Shown here: positions 26,979 to 35,519 of the stretch, piece by piece
Position numbering within the stretch: position 1 is the first letter of the stretch
Layout: every line of letters begins with the position of its first letter
From: Bryobacteraceae bacterium
Lineage (GTDB): Bacteria; Acidobacteriota; Terriglobia; Bryobacterales; Bryobacteraceae
Assembly: GCA_947458745.1 (NCBI GenBank)
Contig: CANGYQ010000009.1
Coordinates: 62,001 to 126,000 of the forward strand
Direction of reading: 5' to 3'
DNA length: 64,000 bases
Position numbers and translations under genes: made by a program
The notes under the pieces: model-generated
Told to the model about the DNA's origin: nothing
Database searches by the model: none
What the model saw: the letters and a program-made list of their open reading frames with translations, nothing else

Positions 26979-27682
26979 CCCCGCCGCTTCAGCTCCGCTT
27001 CGGTGAACTCCACCAGTGACCGCTCGCCTTTGGAAGCCCGTAAGCCCTTCAGCATGCCAGGAACGTTGGCCGCGCGATCCAGGCCCAGCTTGAACTTGCC
27101 TTCCAGATTCTCGATCTCCAGCTCAAAGGCGACAATGCCCTGGCGCATACCCTTCTTGTAGCTCTCGGGCAACTTCGAGAAGTCATAGGTCGAGTTCTCG
27201 TAGGCTTCAAAATGGCCCACCAGCCGTTCCAGGAACGCAGCCGTCCGGGCGTCATCATTCAGCGCCTTCGGCTTACCCGTGGCATGCACAACGGCAAAGT
27301 TCCACGTAGGAACGGCATTGGTGCCGGGCACATACCAGGAGGGCGAGATGTAGTGGTGAGGACCATGGAAAACGATCACGGCCTCATGCGTGCCATCGAG
27401 CAACGCCTGCTGCGGATTGTTCTTGGCGACGTGGGCAGTCAGCTTGCCGAACTTGCCCGTGCGATCCAGCAACACCGGCAGATGAGTGACACGGATGCCG
27501 CCGGAGCTGGTGATCAGGTCCGCAAAGGAGAACTCCTCCATCACATCCTGGAGCGCCTTCAGATCAGTGACCTTTTGGCTATCCGGAATGTAGACCGAAT
27601 CCGCCTCCGCCGCCGCCCCTGGCGATGCCGCCGCTGTCAGTTCCAATGCCGCCATGCCCGCCAGAAAGTTACGCCGCTCCAT
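26975..27682 (-). CDS. PaiB-like FMN-binding protein with Tat signal
   Basis: Protein of 235 residues. After a Tat signal (MERRNFLAGMAALELTAAAS) the rest follows the PaiB/FMN-binding split-barrel family: ITSSGGIRVTHLPVLLDRTG, KLTAHVAKNNPQ, AVIVFHGPHHYISPSWY and PTWNFAVVHATGKP. The family is often named negative transcriptional regulator after Bacillus PaiB, but a secretion signal does not fit a DNA-binding role. A periplasmic flavin-dependent reductase or haem-handling protein is more consistent; this is inference. A -10-like AATAAT lies six bases before the ATG. Confidence 0.85.
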   Translation of the reverse strand: MERRNFLAGMAALELTAAASPGAAAEADSVYIPDSQKVTDLKALQDVMEEFSFADLITSSGGIRVTHLPVLLDRTGKFGKLTAHVAKNNPQQALLDGTHEAVIVFHGPHHYISPSWYVPGTNAVPTWNFAVVHATGKPKALNDDARTAAFLERLVGHFEAYENSTYDFSKLPESYKKGMRQGIVAFELEIENLEGKFKLGLDRAANVPGMLKGLRASKGERSLVEFTEAELKRRG

Positions 27683-27708
27683 CCGTTGATTATTGCCTAC
27701 TGGCAGGC

Positions 27709-28200
27709 CTATTTGCTGCGGAAGGGATTGCGGACAGTGACGGATCCGAACTGCTGACCTTCGTTGAGGTCCTCGGTCCAGAGCGTGTGGCAGTTCTGCC
27801 GCTGGGCGCTGCCGACGATCAGGGCGTCCCAGAAGGAAATCTGCCAGAGCTGGCTGTTCTCGGCGGCTTCAATCACGTGTTCCACCTGGGGCACGTCGGT
27901 CCGCCATCGATCCAAGCGTTTGAGTTGGCGCAAAGCCTCTGCTGGATCAACGCGGAGTTTCCGAGTCGCATTGGCGTAGAACTCCTGGAGGACTTGGACA
28001 CTGATGCACCCGGCCTTGCTCTTCGCCAATCGAGTCAGCAGCAGCCGAGCGGCCTCGCCCTTCTGCGGAGCTTGAGCGCTGAAGGCATACAGGAAAACGT
28101 TTGAATCGACAAACTCCCGCTCACCAGCGGGCATCGTCAGAACGCCGGCTACAGGAACCCGAACAAGGCGCCTGGGCCCGGGCATGGACTTAACGCTCAT
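27709..28200 (-). CDS. vapC: VapC-like PIN-domain toxin
   Basis: PIN ribonuclease with the acidic residues in FVDSNVFLYAF, the glutamate in VLQEFYANATRK, the aspartate in SFWDALIVGSA and the TEDLNEGQ motif. These toxins cut RNA, commonly initiator tRNA, when freed from antitoxin. The start could be ATG 28200, inside the end of the antitoxin gene (11-base overlap), or ATG 28134, which starts just before the first catalytic aspartate and gives 141 residues; I list the longer form. The coupling to the antitoxin is typical of vapBC. Confidence 0.88.
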   Translation of the reverse strand: MSVKSMPGPRRLVRVPVAGVLTMPAGEREFVDSNVFLYAFSAQAPQKGEAARLLLTRLAKSKAGCISVQVLQEFYANATRKLRVDPAEALRQLKRLDRWRTDVPQVEHVIEAAENSQLWQISFWDALIVGSAQRQNCHTLWTEDLNEGQQFGSVTVRNPFRSK

Positions 28201-28447
28201 GCGCCTCGTCGCGAGTCCAGGGAACTGGCGCGTGATCAGTCAAGGGCACATCCCAGCCCCGCCGCATGTCCGCCAACAGGCCGTCCATCGCCTGCTCATA
28301 GGTTTCCCGCTCGTCGCCCTCGCGCAGTTCCCTGTCAAGCGCCTTGGTCACGATCGCGGTGATCGACGTATCGCGTTGTGCGGCCATAATGCGAGCGCGC
28401 CTGATCAAGTCGTCTTCGAGTGACAGCGTGAGGTTGCGTCTTGCCAT
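28190..28447 (-). CDS. vapB: Ribbon-helix-helix antitoxin, VapB-like
   Basis: Protein of 85 residues. The N-terminal part NLTLSLEDDLIRRARIMAAQ...TSITAIV is a ribbon-helix-helix DNA-binding domain; the acidic, tryptophan-containing tail (DGLLADMRRGWDVPL...PWTRDEAHER) should wrap the toxin. It precedes and overlaps the PIN toxin. It probably represses its own operon through a palindrome in the 99-base spacer to the divergent dehydratase gene; I did not identify a certain operator. Confidence 0.85.
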   Translation of the reverse strand: MARRNLTLSLEDDLIRRARIMAAQRDTSITAIVTKALDRELREGDERETYEQAMDGLLADMRRGWDVPLTDHAPVPWTRDEAHER

Positions 28448-28546
28448 AGCCCTACGCTAACACACAGACATGTGCTGCACGCGTTCATGTGTCTACGCAA
28501 TCACCCATCCTGCTTGCGACAGGCCCCCGCGCTGTGGTGACGTAGG

Positions 28547-30220
28547 GTGGTGAAACTCCGCTCCCAAGCTTGGTTCTCCGGCCCCGAATACTATGCCTTT
28601 GCCCGCCGCGCGTGGTTGCGGAGTGAGGGGTTTGGCCACGACATTTTTGACGGCCGGCCGATCATCGGCATCGCCAACTCCTGGAGTGAGCTGAACAACT
28701 GCAACTCCCACCTGCGCACCGTGGCCGAGGCGGTGAAGCGCGGCGTGTGGGCGGCGGGCGGCGTGCCGCTGGAGTTCCCCACCATTTCGCTGGGCGAAAT
28801 CTACATGAAGCCGACGGCCATGCTGTGGCGCAACCTGATGGCGATGGATGTCGAAGAATCGATCCGCGGCAATCCGATTGACGGCGTCGTCTTGCTGGGT
28901 GGCTGCGACAAGACCACTCCGGCCCAGATCATGGGCGCCACCAGTGCCGACATTCCGGCCATCGTCGTCACCGGCGGGCCGATGCTGGCGGGTCAATGGC
29001 GGGACCGGAAACTCGGGTCCGGCACCGATGGCCGCAAGTTGTTTGACCTTTATCGCCAAGGCAAGATCACCGACCAGGAGCTCTGCGAGATCGAAGGTGG
29101 CCTGGCCCGCTCCCCCGGGCACTGCACCGTGATGGGCACGGCCTCCACCATGGCGATCATTGCCGAGGCGCTGGGGTTGACACTACCCGGCAGCGCGGCG
29201 ATTCCAGCGGTGGATTCGCGCCGCATGCAGATCGCGGAAGCCTCCGGGCGCCGGATGGTGGAGATGGTGAAGGAAGACCTGAAGCCATCGAAGATCCTGA
29301 CGCGCGAGGCCTTCGAAAATGCCGTCACAGTGGACATGGCCATCGGCGGCTCCACCAACGCGGTGGTGCATTTGCTCGCGATGGCCCAGCGGGCGGGCGT
29401 CGCGTTGACCGTGGACGACTTCGACCGCATCTCCCGCCGCACGCCCTGGATCGTCAATGTGAAGCCGTCGGGTGAGTACCTGATGGAGGACTTCTTTGCC
29501 GCGGGCGGCGTCCCGGTGGTGATGAAGCAACTGGGAGACCGCATCCACGCCGGTGCTCTGACGGCCAATGGCCGACCCATCGGAGAGAACATCGCCTCCG
29601 CGGAATGCTATCTGCCGGAAGTGATCAAGCCCATGGCGGACGAAGGTGGCACGGCGATTCTCTATGGCAACATCGCGCCGTCCAGCGCCGTCATCAAGCC
29701 CACCGCCGCCTCGCCGCACTTGCTGAAACATCGCGGCCGGGCCTACGTGTTTGAAACCCGTGATCAGATGATGGCCGAAATTGACCGCGACGACCTGCCC
29801 GTCGACCAGGACACGGTGCTGGTGATGAAGAACGCGGGCCCCAAGGGCGGCCCCGGTTTCCCCGAATGGGGGCAGATCCCGATGCCCAAGAAGCTGCTGG
29901 CGCAAGGCATCAACGACATGGTCCGCGTCTCCGACGCCCGGATGAGCGGCACCAGTTTTGGGACCGTGGTGCTGCATGTCAGCCCGGAATCAGCCATCGG
30001 CGGGCCGCTGGCCATTGTCCGGACCGGTGATGAGATCATGCTCGATGTCGAAGCGCGCCGGATTGATGTCGTGCTGACCGACGATGAGATCGCCGCCCGG
30101 CTAGCCGAGTTCGTCCCGCCGCCGCCCCACTACACCCGCGGCTATGGCCGCCTCTTCCTCGAACACGTCACGCAAGCACACTTAGGATGCGACTTCGACT
30201 TTTTAGAACGCCTGCCGTAG
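28547..30220 (+). CDS. IlvD/Edd-family sugar-acid dehydratase
   Basis: Fe-S dehydratase of 557 residues. The cluster cysteines are C52 (NNCNSHLR), C120 (GGCDKTTPAQ) and C193 (GHCTVMGTAST); the C-terminal SDARMSGTSFGTVVLHVSPE is also present. The N terminus (LRSQAWFSG...FARRAWLRSEGF) matches the branch acting on aldonates such as L-arabonate, D-xylonate or D-fuconate, not the branched-chain IlvD. I therefore do not call it ilvD despite the leu operon nearby. Two tandem GTG codons (28547, 28550) can serve as start. The 3' end overlaps the next gene by 34 bases. Confidence 0.85.
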   Translation: MVKLRSQAWFSGPEYYAFARRAWLRSEGFGHDIFDGRPIIGIANSWSELNNCNSHLRTVAEAVKRGVWAAGGVPLEFPTISLGEIYMKPTAMLWRNLMAMDVEESIRGNPIDGVVLLGGCDKTTPAQIMGATSADIPAIVVTGGPMLAGQWRDRKLGSGTDGRKLFDLYRQGKITDQELCEIEGGLARSPGHCTVMGTASTMAIIAEALGLTLPGSAAIPAVDSRRMQIAEASGRRMVEMVKEDLKPSKILTREAFENAVTVDMAIGGSTNAVVHLLAMAQRAGVALTVDDFDRISRRTPWIVNVKPSGEYLMEDFFAAGGVPVVMKQLGDRIHAGALTANGRPIGENIASAECYLPEVIKPMADEGGTAILYGNIAPSSAVIKPTAASPHLLKHRGRAYVFETRDQMMAEIDRDDLPVDQDTVLVMKNAGPKGGPGFPEWGQIPMPKKLLAQGINDMVRVSDARMSGTSFGTVVLHVSPESAIGGPLAIVRTGDEIMLDVEARRIDVVLTDDEIAARLAEFVPPPPHYTRGYGRLFLEHVTQAHLGCDFDFLERLP

Positions 30221-31422
30221 CCGCGCTGCTGTTGGCGGCCCTGTTCGTGGTGGCGAACCTGGGTGCCTTTGACGGCTACTTCTCCGACGACGACCTGGAC
30301 AACCTGGGCTGGAACTCCTTTGTCGGCATCGACGAATACGGCCGCGGCATCCGCGATGTCCTGCTGTCGCCCCACAACTTCCGGCCCGCCGGGCATATCT
30401 TCTATTGGGTCCTGGTCCGCGCCGCGGGTCTCGACTTTGCTTGGTACGTCGCGGTGATCCTGGCGCTACATCTGGCCAACGGTGCCCTGGTGTGGGGCCT
30501 GTTGCGCAAACTGGACCTGCCGGCATGGCCTGCCCTGGCCGCCGCCGCCCTGTGGGCCTTCCACCCGGCGCTCACCATGGCCCATTGGAAGCCGATGTAC
30601 GTGTTCGATCTGGTGTGCGGCACGTTCTCCCTGTTGACACTGCACGCGTGGCTGCGCGAGCGATGGGTGGTGGCGGTGTTGACATTCTGGTGCGCCTACA
30701 AGGCCAAGGAGATCGCTATCTTTCTGCCCGCCGCCATCGCACTCTACGAGTTCACCGTGGGGCGAAAGCAGTGGAAGCCCCTGCTTCCCCTCCTAGCCAT
30801 CTCAGCCAGCTTCGGATTGCAGGCCCTGCTGGCCCCACGCGGACCGGAGACGCCTTACACGCTGCGGGTGAGCTTCGACGCCCTGTGGACGTGCCTGCGC
30901 TTCTACGGCCCCGCGCTGGGCGTGCTGACCGGTGTCGCCATGTTGGCCGGCCTCTCGCGGCGGACGTGGTGGGCGCTGGGTGGCTTTTTGTTGCTGATGA
31001 TCCCGCTGCTGATCCTGCCTGGCAGGCTGTTCGCGGTCTACCTCTATGTGCCGTCGATTCTGGCGGCCGTGCTGATCGGGCAAGCAGCGAGCGCGCAACG
31101 ATGGCCGGTGGTGCTCGCGTTTCTAGCTCTGGTTGGCTATCAGGACCACCGCCGTCTGCGCGAATTCCGTCGCGAGGAACTGGCCGGGGCGGTTGAAAGG
31201 CAGCGCTACGTAGAGACCCTGGCCCGGTACCTGAAGGCGCGCGCGGCGCTTGATTCCATTACCCTGTCGGGCACTCCGGCTTCCATGAACCGGTGGGGGC
31301 CGGAAGGGGCCGTCCATCTGCTCAGCCGCCGGCATGATCTGCCGGTCGTCTGGAAAGACTCACCCGATGCCCTCCGCTGGGACCAGGCTGACCGTCAGTT
31401 GAAATTGCCGGGGCTGCCCTAG
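30187..31422 (+). CDS. Polytopic membrane protein, possible GT-C glycosyltransferase
   Basis: Membrane protein of 411 residues with about ten hydrophobic helices. After the first helix comes an acidic loop, YFSDDDLDNLGW, comparable to the DD/DE motif in loop one of GT-C glycosyltransferases; later segments such as FHPALTMAHWKPMYVFD and CAYKAKEIAIFLPAAIALYE recall the TMTC/PMT-like proteins. The C-terminal 90 residues are soluble. No firm family assignment. It starts inside the dehydratase gene (overlap 34 bases), so they are probably co-transcribed. Confidence 0.7.
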   Translation: MRLRLFRTPAVAALLLAALFVVANLGAFDGYFSDDDLDNLGWNSFVGIDEYGRGIRDVLLSPHNFRPAGHIFYWVLVRAAGLDFAWYVAVILALHLANGALVWGLLRKLDLPAWPALAAAALWAFHPALTMAHWKPMYVFDLVCGTFSLLTLHAWLRERWVVAVLTFWCAYKAKEIAIFLPAAIALYEFTVGRKQWKPLLPLLAISASFGLQALLAPRGPETPYTLRVSFDALWTCLRFYGPALGVLTGVAMLAGLSRRTWWALGGFLLLMIPLLILPGRLFAVYLYVPSILAAVLIGQAASAQRWPVVLAFLALVGYQDHRRLREFRREELAGAVERQRYVETLARYLKARAALDSITLSGTPASMNRWGPEGAVHLLSRRHDLPVVWKDSPDALRWDQADRQLKLPGLP

Positions 31423-31493
31423 CCACCTAAGCGCGAATATCTTTAGCCCCGATGGCTGGCTGGCGCATCCACCGTAGTGTGGTTGGGATTGTC

Positions 31494-31499
31494 TATAAT
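31494..31499 (+). promoter_or_regulatory. -10 element before the lipoprotein gene
   Basis: Perfect TATAAT six bases upstream of the GTG at 31506; the predicted transcription start coincides with the start codon. Confidence 0.5.
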
Positions 31500-31505
31500 C
31501 GCCTA

Positions 31506-31949
31506 GTGAGAACCTCCCGATTTGCCGCCGCGGCCGTGCTGTTGAGCTTGTGCACGTTCACCGCCTGCGGGCCCAACCTGCAGAACAAAGAAGCCGTCCA
31601 GGCGGGCGTCCTGGCCCATCTGAAAACTCGAAGCGACCTCAACATCAGTTCGATGGATGTGGAAGTGACCAACGTGTCGTTCCGCAAGGGCGAGGCCGAT
31701 GCCACGGTGATCTTCAAAGCCAAAGGAACCTCGGACCCTGGCGGGTCCATGTCGATTGCCTACACGCTGGAGCAGAAGGGCAATGAATGGGTGGTGAAGG
31801 GCCGCCGTTCCAGTGCCGCTGATGGCCATGGCGCCACCGCGCCGGGAGCAACTCCCCCAGCGGATAGTGTGCATGGTGGTGGGGCTACCGGAGCACCTCC
31901 CAAAGATGGCTTTCACGGCGCTGTGCCTCCCAGCGGGGAAAAGAAGTAG
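31506..31949 (+). CDS. Predicted lipoprotein of unknown function
   Basis: Protein of 147 residues. The GTG at 31506 begins a lipoprotein signal, MRTSRFAAAAVLLSLCTFTAC, with the lipobox FTAC. The frame is open from 31452, but the signal peptide and TATAAT just upstream favour 31506. The mature part has an alpha/beta stretch (LQNKEAVQAGVLAHLKTR, then strands VEVTNVSFRKGEADATVIFKA) and a glycine/proline-rich tail. I recognise no family. Its stop abuts the ATG of the flavoprotein gene with no gap. Confidence 0.75.
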   Translation: MRTSRFAAAAVLLSLCTFTACGPNLQNKEAVQAGVLAHLKTRSDLNISSMDVEVTNVSFRKGEADATVIFKAKGTSDPGGSMSIAYTLEQKGNEWVVKGRRSSAADGHGATAPGATPPADSVHGGGATGAPPKDGFHGAVPPSGEKK

Positions 31950-33101
31950 ATGAAGCGCGTTGCAGTCCTTGGTGGGGGTCCGGCCGGGGCTGTGGCGGCG
32001 GCGCGTTTGGCGGCGGCTGGGGTGGAGACGGTCGTCTTTGATGAAAAACTGGCTTGGGAAAAGCCCTGTGGCGGCGGGATTACCTTCAAGGCGTATGACA
32101 AGTACCCGTTTCTGATCAACAACGACACGCCCAAGCGCGTCGTCACCGAGACGATGATTGCCGCCCCGGAAACCGGCAGCGCCAGTTTGCAATTGACCAA
32201 GCCCCTGCTGGTCTATGCGCGCCGCGACCTGAACCAGATGCTGTTGGACCGGGCCTCCCACGCCGGGGCGAATATCGAGCAGGCCCGAGTTCTGGGGATC
32301 GACCGCGAAGGTTCCCGTTGGCGCTTGCGGACAGCAAAATCCCAGTTGGACGTCGATTTCTGCGTGGTCGCCACCGGCGCCCGCAACCCGCTGCGCAACG
32401 TCGGCACCCAGTTCACCGCTGAAGATTCAATGACCGCACTGGGTTACTTTGTCCCCACCGACCAAGCCCACATCGACATCCAGTTTCTGCCGGATCTCGA
32501 AGGCTACATCTGGGTCTTCCCGCGTTGCGGCCATCTTTCGGTGGGCATCTGCGGCAAAGGCTTCAACGCGCAAACCCTACGCAAGATGCTGGAGCGCTAC
32601 ATGGCGGAGAAGGGCATCCCCGTCAAGGATGCAACGTTCTACGGCCACATGCTGCCGTCACTGGAGAAGCCGAACTGGAAAGCCAACCGGCTGCAAGGCG
32701 AAGGATGGGCCGCCGTGGGTGATGCCGGCGGCTTGGTGGACCCGATCACCGGCGAAGGCATCTACTACGCCATCCGGTCCGGCGATTTGGCCGCGGAGCT
32801 ATTGCTCGATCGCAAAGAAGCCACTTACGCCAGCGTCCTGCGCGAGGACTTCATTGCGGATCTTGAATTTGGTGCCGCCTTGGCCAAACGAGTCTACACG
32901 GGCACGTTCCTGTTCAAGAGCGCTCCCCAACGCATGGTCCAATTCATGCGCCGCAGCCCGCGGTTCCTGTCACTCATGCAGGATCTATTCGCCGGCACTC
33001 AGAACTACATTGACTTGAAGGATTGCCTGCTGCGCAAGTTCAATGGCACACTGCACGAGATCATGCTGAACACGTTTCTGCGGCAGATGGTGACAGGGTA
33101 A
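31950..33101 (+). CDS. Geranylgeranyl-reductase-family flavoprotein
   Basis: FAD-dependent reductase of 383 residues. The FAD motif VLGGGPAGAVAAARLAAAG is at residues 6-24; WEKPCGGGITFKA is the KPCGGG signature of the geranylgeranyl reductase family, and GEGWAAVGDAGGLVDPITGEGIYYAI is the second FAD-contact segment. Members reduce prenyl double bonds in chlorophyll, archaeal lipid or menaquinone side chains. The substrate here is unknown; menaquinone or an isoprenoid lipid would be a reasonable test. It starts directly after the lipoprotein stop. Confidence 0.88.
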   Translation: MKRVAVLGGGPAGAVAAARLAAAGVETVVFDEKLAWEKPCGGGITFKAYDKYPFLINNDTPKRVVTETMIAAPETGSASLQLTKPLLVYARRDLNQMLLDRASHAGANIEQARVLGIDREGSRWRLRTAKSQLDVDFCVVATGARNPLRNVGTQFTAEDSMTALGYFVPTDQAHIDIQFLPDLEGYIWVFPRCGHLSVGICGKGFNAQTLRKMLERYMAEKGIPVKDATFYGHMLPSLEKPNWKANRLQGEGWAAVGDAGGLVDPITGEGIYYAIRSGDLAAELLLDRKEATYASVLREDFIADLEFGAALAKRVYTGTFLFKSAPQRMVQFMRRSPRFLSLMQDLFAGTQNYIDLKDCLLRKFNGTLHEIMLNTFLRQMVTG

Positions 33102-33138
33102 GTCCGTCCCAGCAGAACAGATGGCGCGAGCGGCTGAG

Positions 33139-33861
33139 CTACGGCTTCAGCACCGAAATCGCCGCGAACTTGCGGAAGTTGTCGTAGATCTGCTCCGTCT
33201 CCTGCCAGCCGCCGCGATACGGGCGGCGGTAGAGAATCCGCTTGGGCAAAACAGTTCCCTCCTCTACCGGCTCAAACTCAAAAATGGTCTGTGTGCCCTT
33301 GGGGCTGGTGCCGTCGCCATCCAGAAAGTCGGCTTGCGCCCGGATGCGCTGCCAGGTTTCGGGGTTGAGGCGCTGTTCGGTGGTGATCAGGTCGGCGACG
33401 TTCTTCAAACCCCGCTCGCGAGGTTGGGTGCGGAGCGTGGTGCCGTCCCAGGTGGCGTCGTGGCGGTCAGCGAGTTCCGCAAACGGGATGCCTAAGCGGC
33501 GACGCTCAGCGTTGGGAGCAAGTTTCTCGCGACGCTCGCGCGCGGCCCGCTCCATCCGGCGCTCTTCAGCCTCCCGATCCTTGCCCTTCAGCGCCTTGCC
33601 ATTCAGCCGGACCAGCTTGAAGTAAGGCTTGCCTTCCAGCGCCATCACTTCGTAATCCATCCGGTTGCCGCGTTTGCGGTGGCCCTCCGGGCTAATGGTC
33701 CAGTGGGTGACATGCTCGGCGTAGACCCACGCCTCGGCGCGCTTGGCGTTGGCTTTGGAGACTTCAATGGCCTGGCGGAGCACTTCCATCCCGCGCTCAT
33801 CAGCGGCCGCTGGAAGGCCTATCATAAGGCAAGTTGCTACGATGGAAAGTGTTCCCCGCAT
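33139..33861 (-). CDS. Secreted protein of unknown function
   Basis: Protein of 240 residues with a signal peptide, MRGTLSIVATCLMIGLPAAA. The frame continues upstream to 34137 but only as a shadow of the TIGR00300 gene, so I start at ATG 33861. The body has beta-strand-like segments (RMDYEVMALEGKPYFKLVRL, TIFEFEPVEEGTVLPKRILY) around a highly charged helical stretch (KGKDREAEERRMERAARE). This resembles secreted acidobacterial proteins with lipoprotein-carrier-like folds, but I cannot assign a family. Its ATG overlaps the divergent ATG at 33860 within one CATG. Confidence 0.7.
   Translation of the reverse strand: MRGTLSIVATCLMIGLPAAADERGMEVLRQAIEVSKANAKRAEAWVYAEHVTHWTISPEGHRKRGNRMDYEVMALEGKPYFKLVRLNGKALKGKDREAEERRMERAARERREKLAPNAERRRLGIPFAELADRHDATWDGTTLRTQPRERGLKNVADLITTEQRLNPETWQRIRAQADFLDGDGTSPKGTQTIFEFEPVEEGTVLPKRILYRRPYRGGWQETEQIYDNFRKFAAISVLKP
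33835..33843 (+). promoter_or_regulatory. Extended -10 promoter of the TIGR00300-queF operon
   Basis: TGCTACGAT, 16 bases before ATG 33860. It lies inside the 5' coding region of the divergent secreted-protein gene. Confidence 0.4.
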
Positions 33862-35107
33862 GAGTTCCCGTACCACTAAGGTTACCCGCTTCCAGGAAAC
33901 TGTTGAAGCGCAGGGCCATCTAATCGACTCCCACATCATGGAGCGCATCTTCGACACCGTGGTCGAATTTGAAGGCCGCTTCGAGGTGGAGAAGTTCCAC
34001 ATTGGCCGCACCAATAGCGAGCCCTCACATCTGCGCTTGAAGGTGGAAACACCCACGCTCGAGGCGATGACGCAGCTGCTGCTGCAACTGATGGACCTGG
34101 GTTGCGCCCCGGCCGATTCCACCGATGCCGAAACCAAGCTGGTCGACCGCGACTGCTGCGCCCCGGAGGATTTCTACTCCACCACCAACCACCGCACGCA
34201 AGTCCGGCTGAACGCTGAGTGGGTTGACGCCGCCAACCAGCGCATGGACGCGGCGATCGTGATCAAGGATGGCACGGCCACCTGCCGCCGCTTGCGCGAT
34301 GTCAAGGCTGGTGACCACGTCGTTGTAGGAATGCGCGGCATCCGCGTGGTGCCGGAATCAAAGGACCGTGACCGCCAGTCGTTCGCCTTCATGTCGAACG
34401 ACATCTCCAGCGAACGCCAGGTGGAGACCGCTGTCCGTCAAACCGCCGCCCTGATCCGGCAGACGCGTGAAGCGGGCCTGAAGGTGATCATCGTCGCTGG
34501 TCCGGTGACGGTGCATACCGGTGGTGTATCGCCCTTGGCCAAGCTGCTGCGGGCGGGCTTTGTCGATGCCTTACTGGCGGGCAATGCGCTGGGCGTGCAC
34601 GACATTGAGGCGGCGCTGCTGGGCACCTCGCTCGGCATCCGGCAAGCCGACGGCCGCCAGGCCGAGCATGGCCACCGCAACCACATGCGGGCCATCAACG
34701 CGATCTATCATGCCGGGTCAATTCCGGAGGCCGTGGCCAAGGGCGTGCTGACGCAGGGCGTCATGTATGAATGCGTCAAAGCCGGCGTGCCGTTTGTGCT
34801 GGCGGGCAGCTTGCGCGACGACGGTCCCCTGCCCGATACCATCACCGACATGAACGAGGCGCAGGACGCCTATGCGCACCATCTGAAGGGCGCGGGGCTG
34901 GTCCTGTGCTTGAGTTCGATGCTGCATTCCATCGCCACCGGCAACATGCTGCCCGGCTGGGTGAAACTGGTCTGCGTCGACATCAACCCGGCGGTGGTCA
35001 CCAAGTTGAGCGACCGCGGCTCGTCACAGACATTGGGCGTAGTCACCGATGTCGGCCTGTTTTTGGATCAGCTGGCGCGTCAATTGACGGAGGAACCTCA
35101 TGCCTAA
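33860..35107 (+). CDS. TIGR00300-family protein (LOR/SDH domain, ornithine cyclodeaminase type)
   Basis: Protein of 415 residues with the LOR/SDH-like conserved domain (FHIGRTNSEPSHLRLKVE, DCCAPEDFYSTTNHRT) and a C-terminal NAD-binding part (VIIVAGPVTVHTGGVSPLAK, AGFVDALLAGNALGVHDIEA, VCVDINPAVVTKLSDRGSSQ). Archaeal relatives are ornithine cyclodeaminases making proline, and the same domain is fused to arginine dihydrolase in cyanobacteria. An ornithine-to-proline role is inferred. Start is ATG 33860 or ATG 33842 in the same frame. Overlaps queF by eight bases. Confidence 0.85.
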   Translation: MSSRTTKVTRFQETVEAQGHLIDSHIMERIFDTVVEFEGRFEVEKFHIGRTNSEPSHLRLKVETPTLEAMTQLLLQLMDLGCAPADSTDAETKLVDRDCCAPEDFYSTTNHRTQVRLNAEWVDAANQRMDAAIVIKDGTATCRRLRDVKAGDHVVVGMRGIRVVPESKDRDRQSFAFMSNDISSERQVETAVRQTAALIRQTREAGLKVIIVAGPVTVHTGGVSPLAKLLRAGFVDALLAGNALGVHDIEAALLGTSLGIRQADGRQAEHGHRNHMRAINAIYHAGSIPEAVAKGVLTQGVMYECVKAGVPFVLAGSLRDDGPLPDTITDMNEAQDAYAHHLKGAGLVLCLSSMLHSIATGNMLPGWVKLVCVDINPAVVTKLSDRGSSQTLGVVTDVGLFLDQLARQLTEEPHA

Positions 35108-35519
35108 ATCACCCAAACCGCTCAAGCGCGAATACTCCGACGACCACGCCAGTTCCGGCGTCGCCGCACCGCTGCCGGAGATCGAGACTTGGCCCAATCA
35201 GTTCTCGACCGGCTACACGATCGAGATCAAGACCCCGGAGTTCACCTCCGTTTGTCCCAAGACCGGCTTGCCCGATCATGGCACCATCATCATCCGTTAC
35301 GTGCCTGATAAAGCGTGCCTGGAGTTGAAATCGTTGAAGATGTACTGGCTGGCCTACCGCAACCTGGGCATCTTTCAAGAGAATGCTGTGAACCGGATGC
35401 TCGCGGATGTGGTCCAATACGCAAAGCCGCTCGAAGCCACCATTATTGGTGAATTCACACCGCGCGGCGGAGTTTACTCCACCATTACCGCCCGTTATGT
35501 CCGTGGACGCAAACACTAA
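35100..35519 (+). CDS. queF: NADPH-dependent 7-cyano-7-deazaguanine reductase
   Basis: Unimodular QueF of 139 residues, reducing preQ0 to preQ1 in queuosine synthesis. C52 (thioimide nucleophile) and D59 are in EFTSVCPKTGLPDHG, and the QueF signature is at residues 75-80, ELKSLK. The C terminus GEFTPRGGVYSTITARYVRG is normal. A good GGAGG lies six bases before the ATG. It starts within the end of the TIGR00300 gene, and the methyltransferase starts inside its own 3' end. No other queuosine gene is in the window. Confidence 0.96.
   Translation: MPKSPKPLKREYSDDHASSGVAAPLPEIETWPNQFSTGYTIEIKTPEFTSVCPKTGLPDHGTIIIRYVPDKACLELKSLKMYWLAYRNLGIFQENAVNRMLADVVQYAKPLEATIIGEFTPRGGVYSTITARYVRGRKH

Noticed and set aside
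28547..30220. Calling this dehydratase ilvD of branched-chain synthesis
   Set aside because: Its N terminus fits the aldonate dehydratase branch, and it is not in the leu operon.
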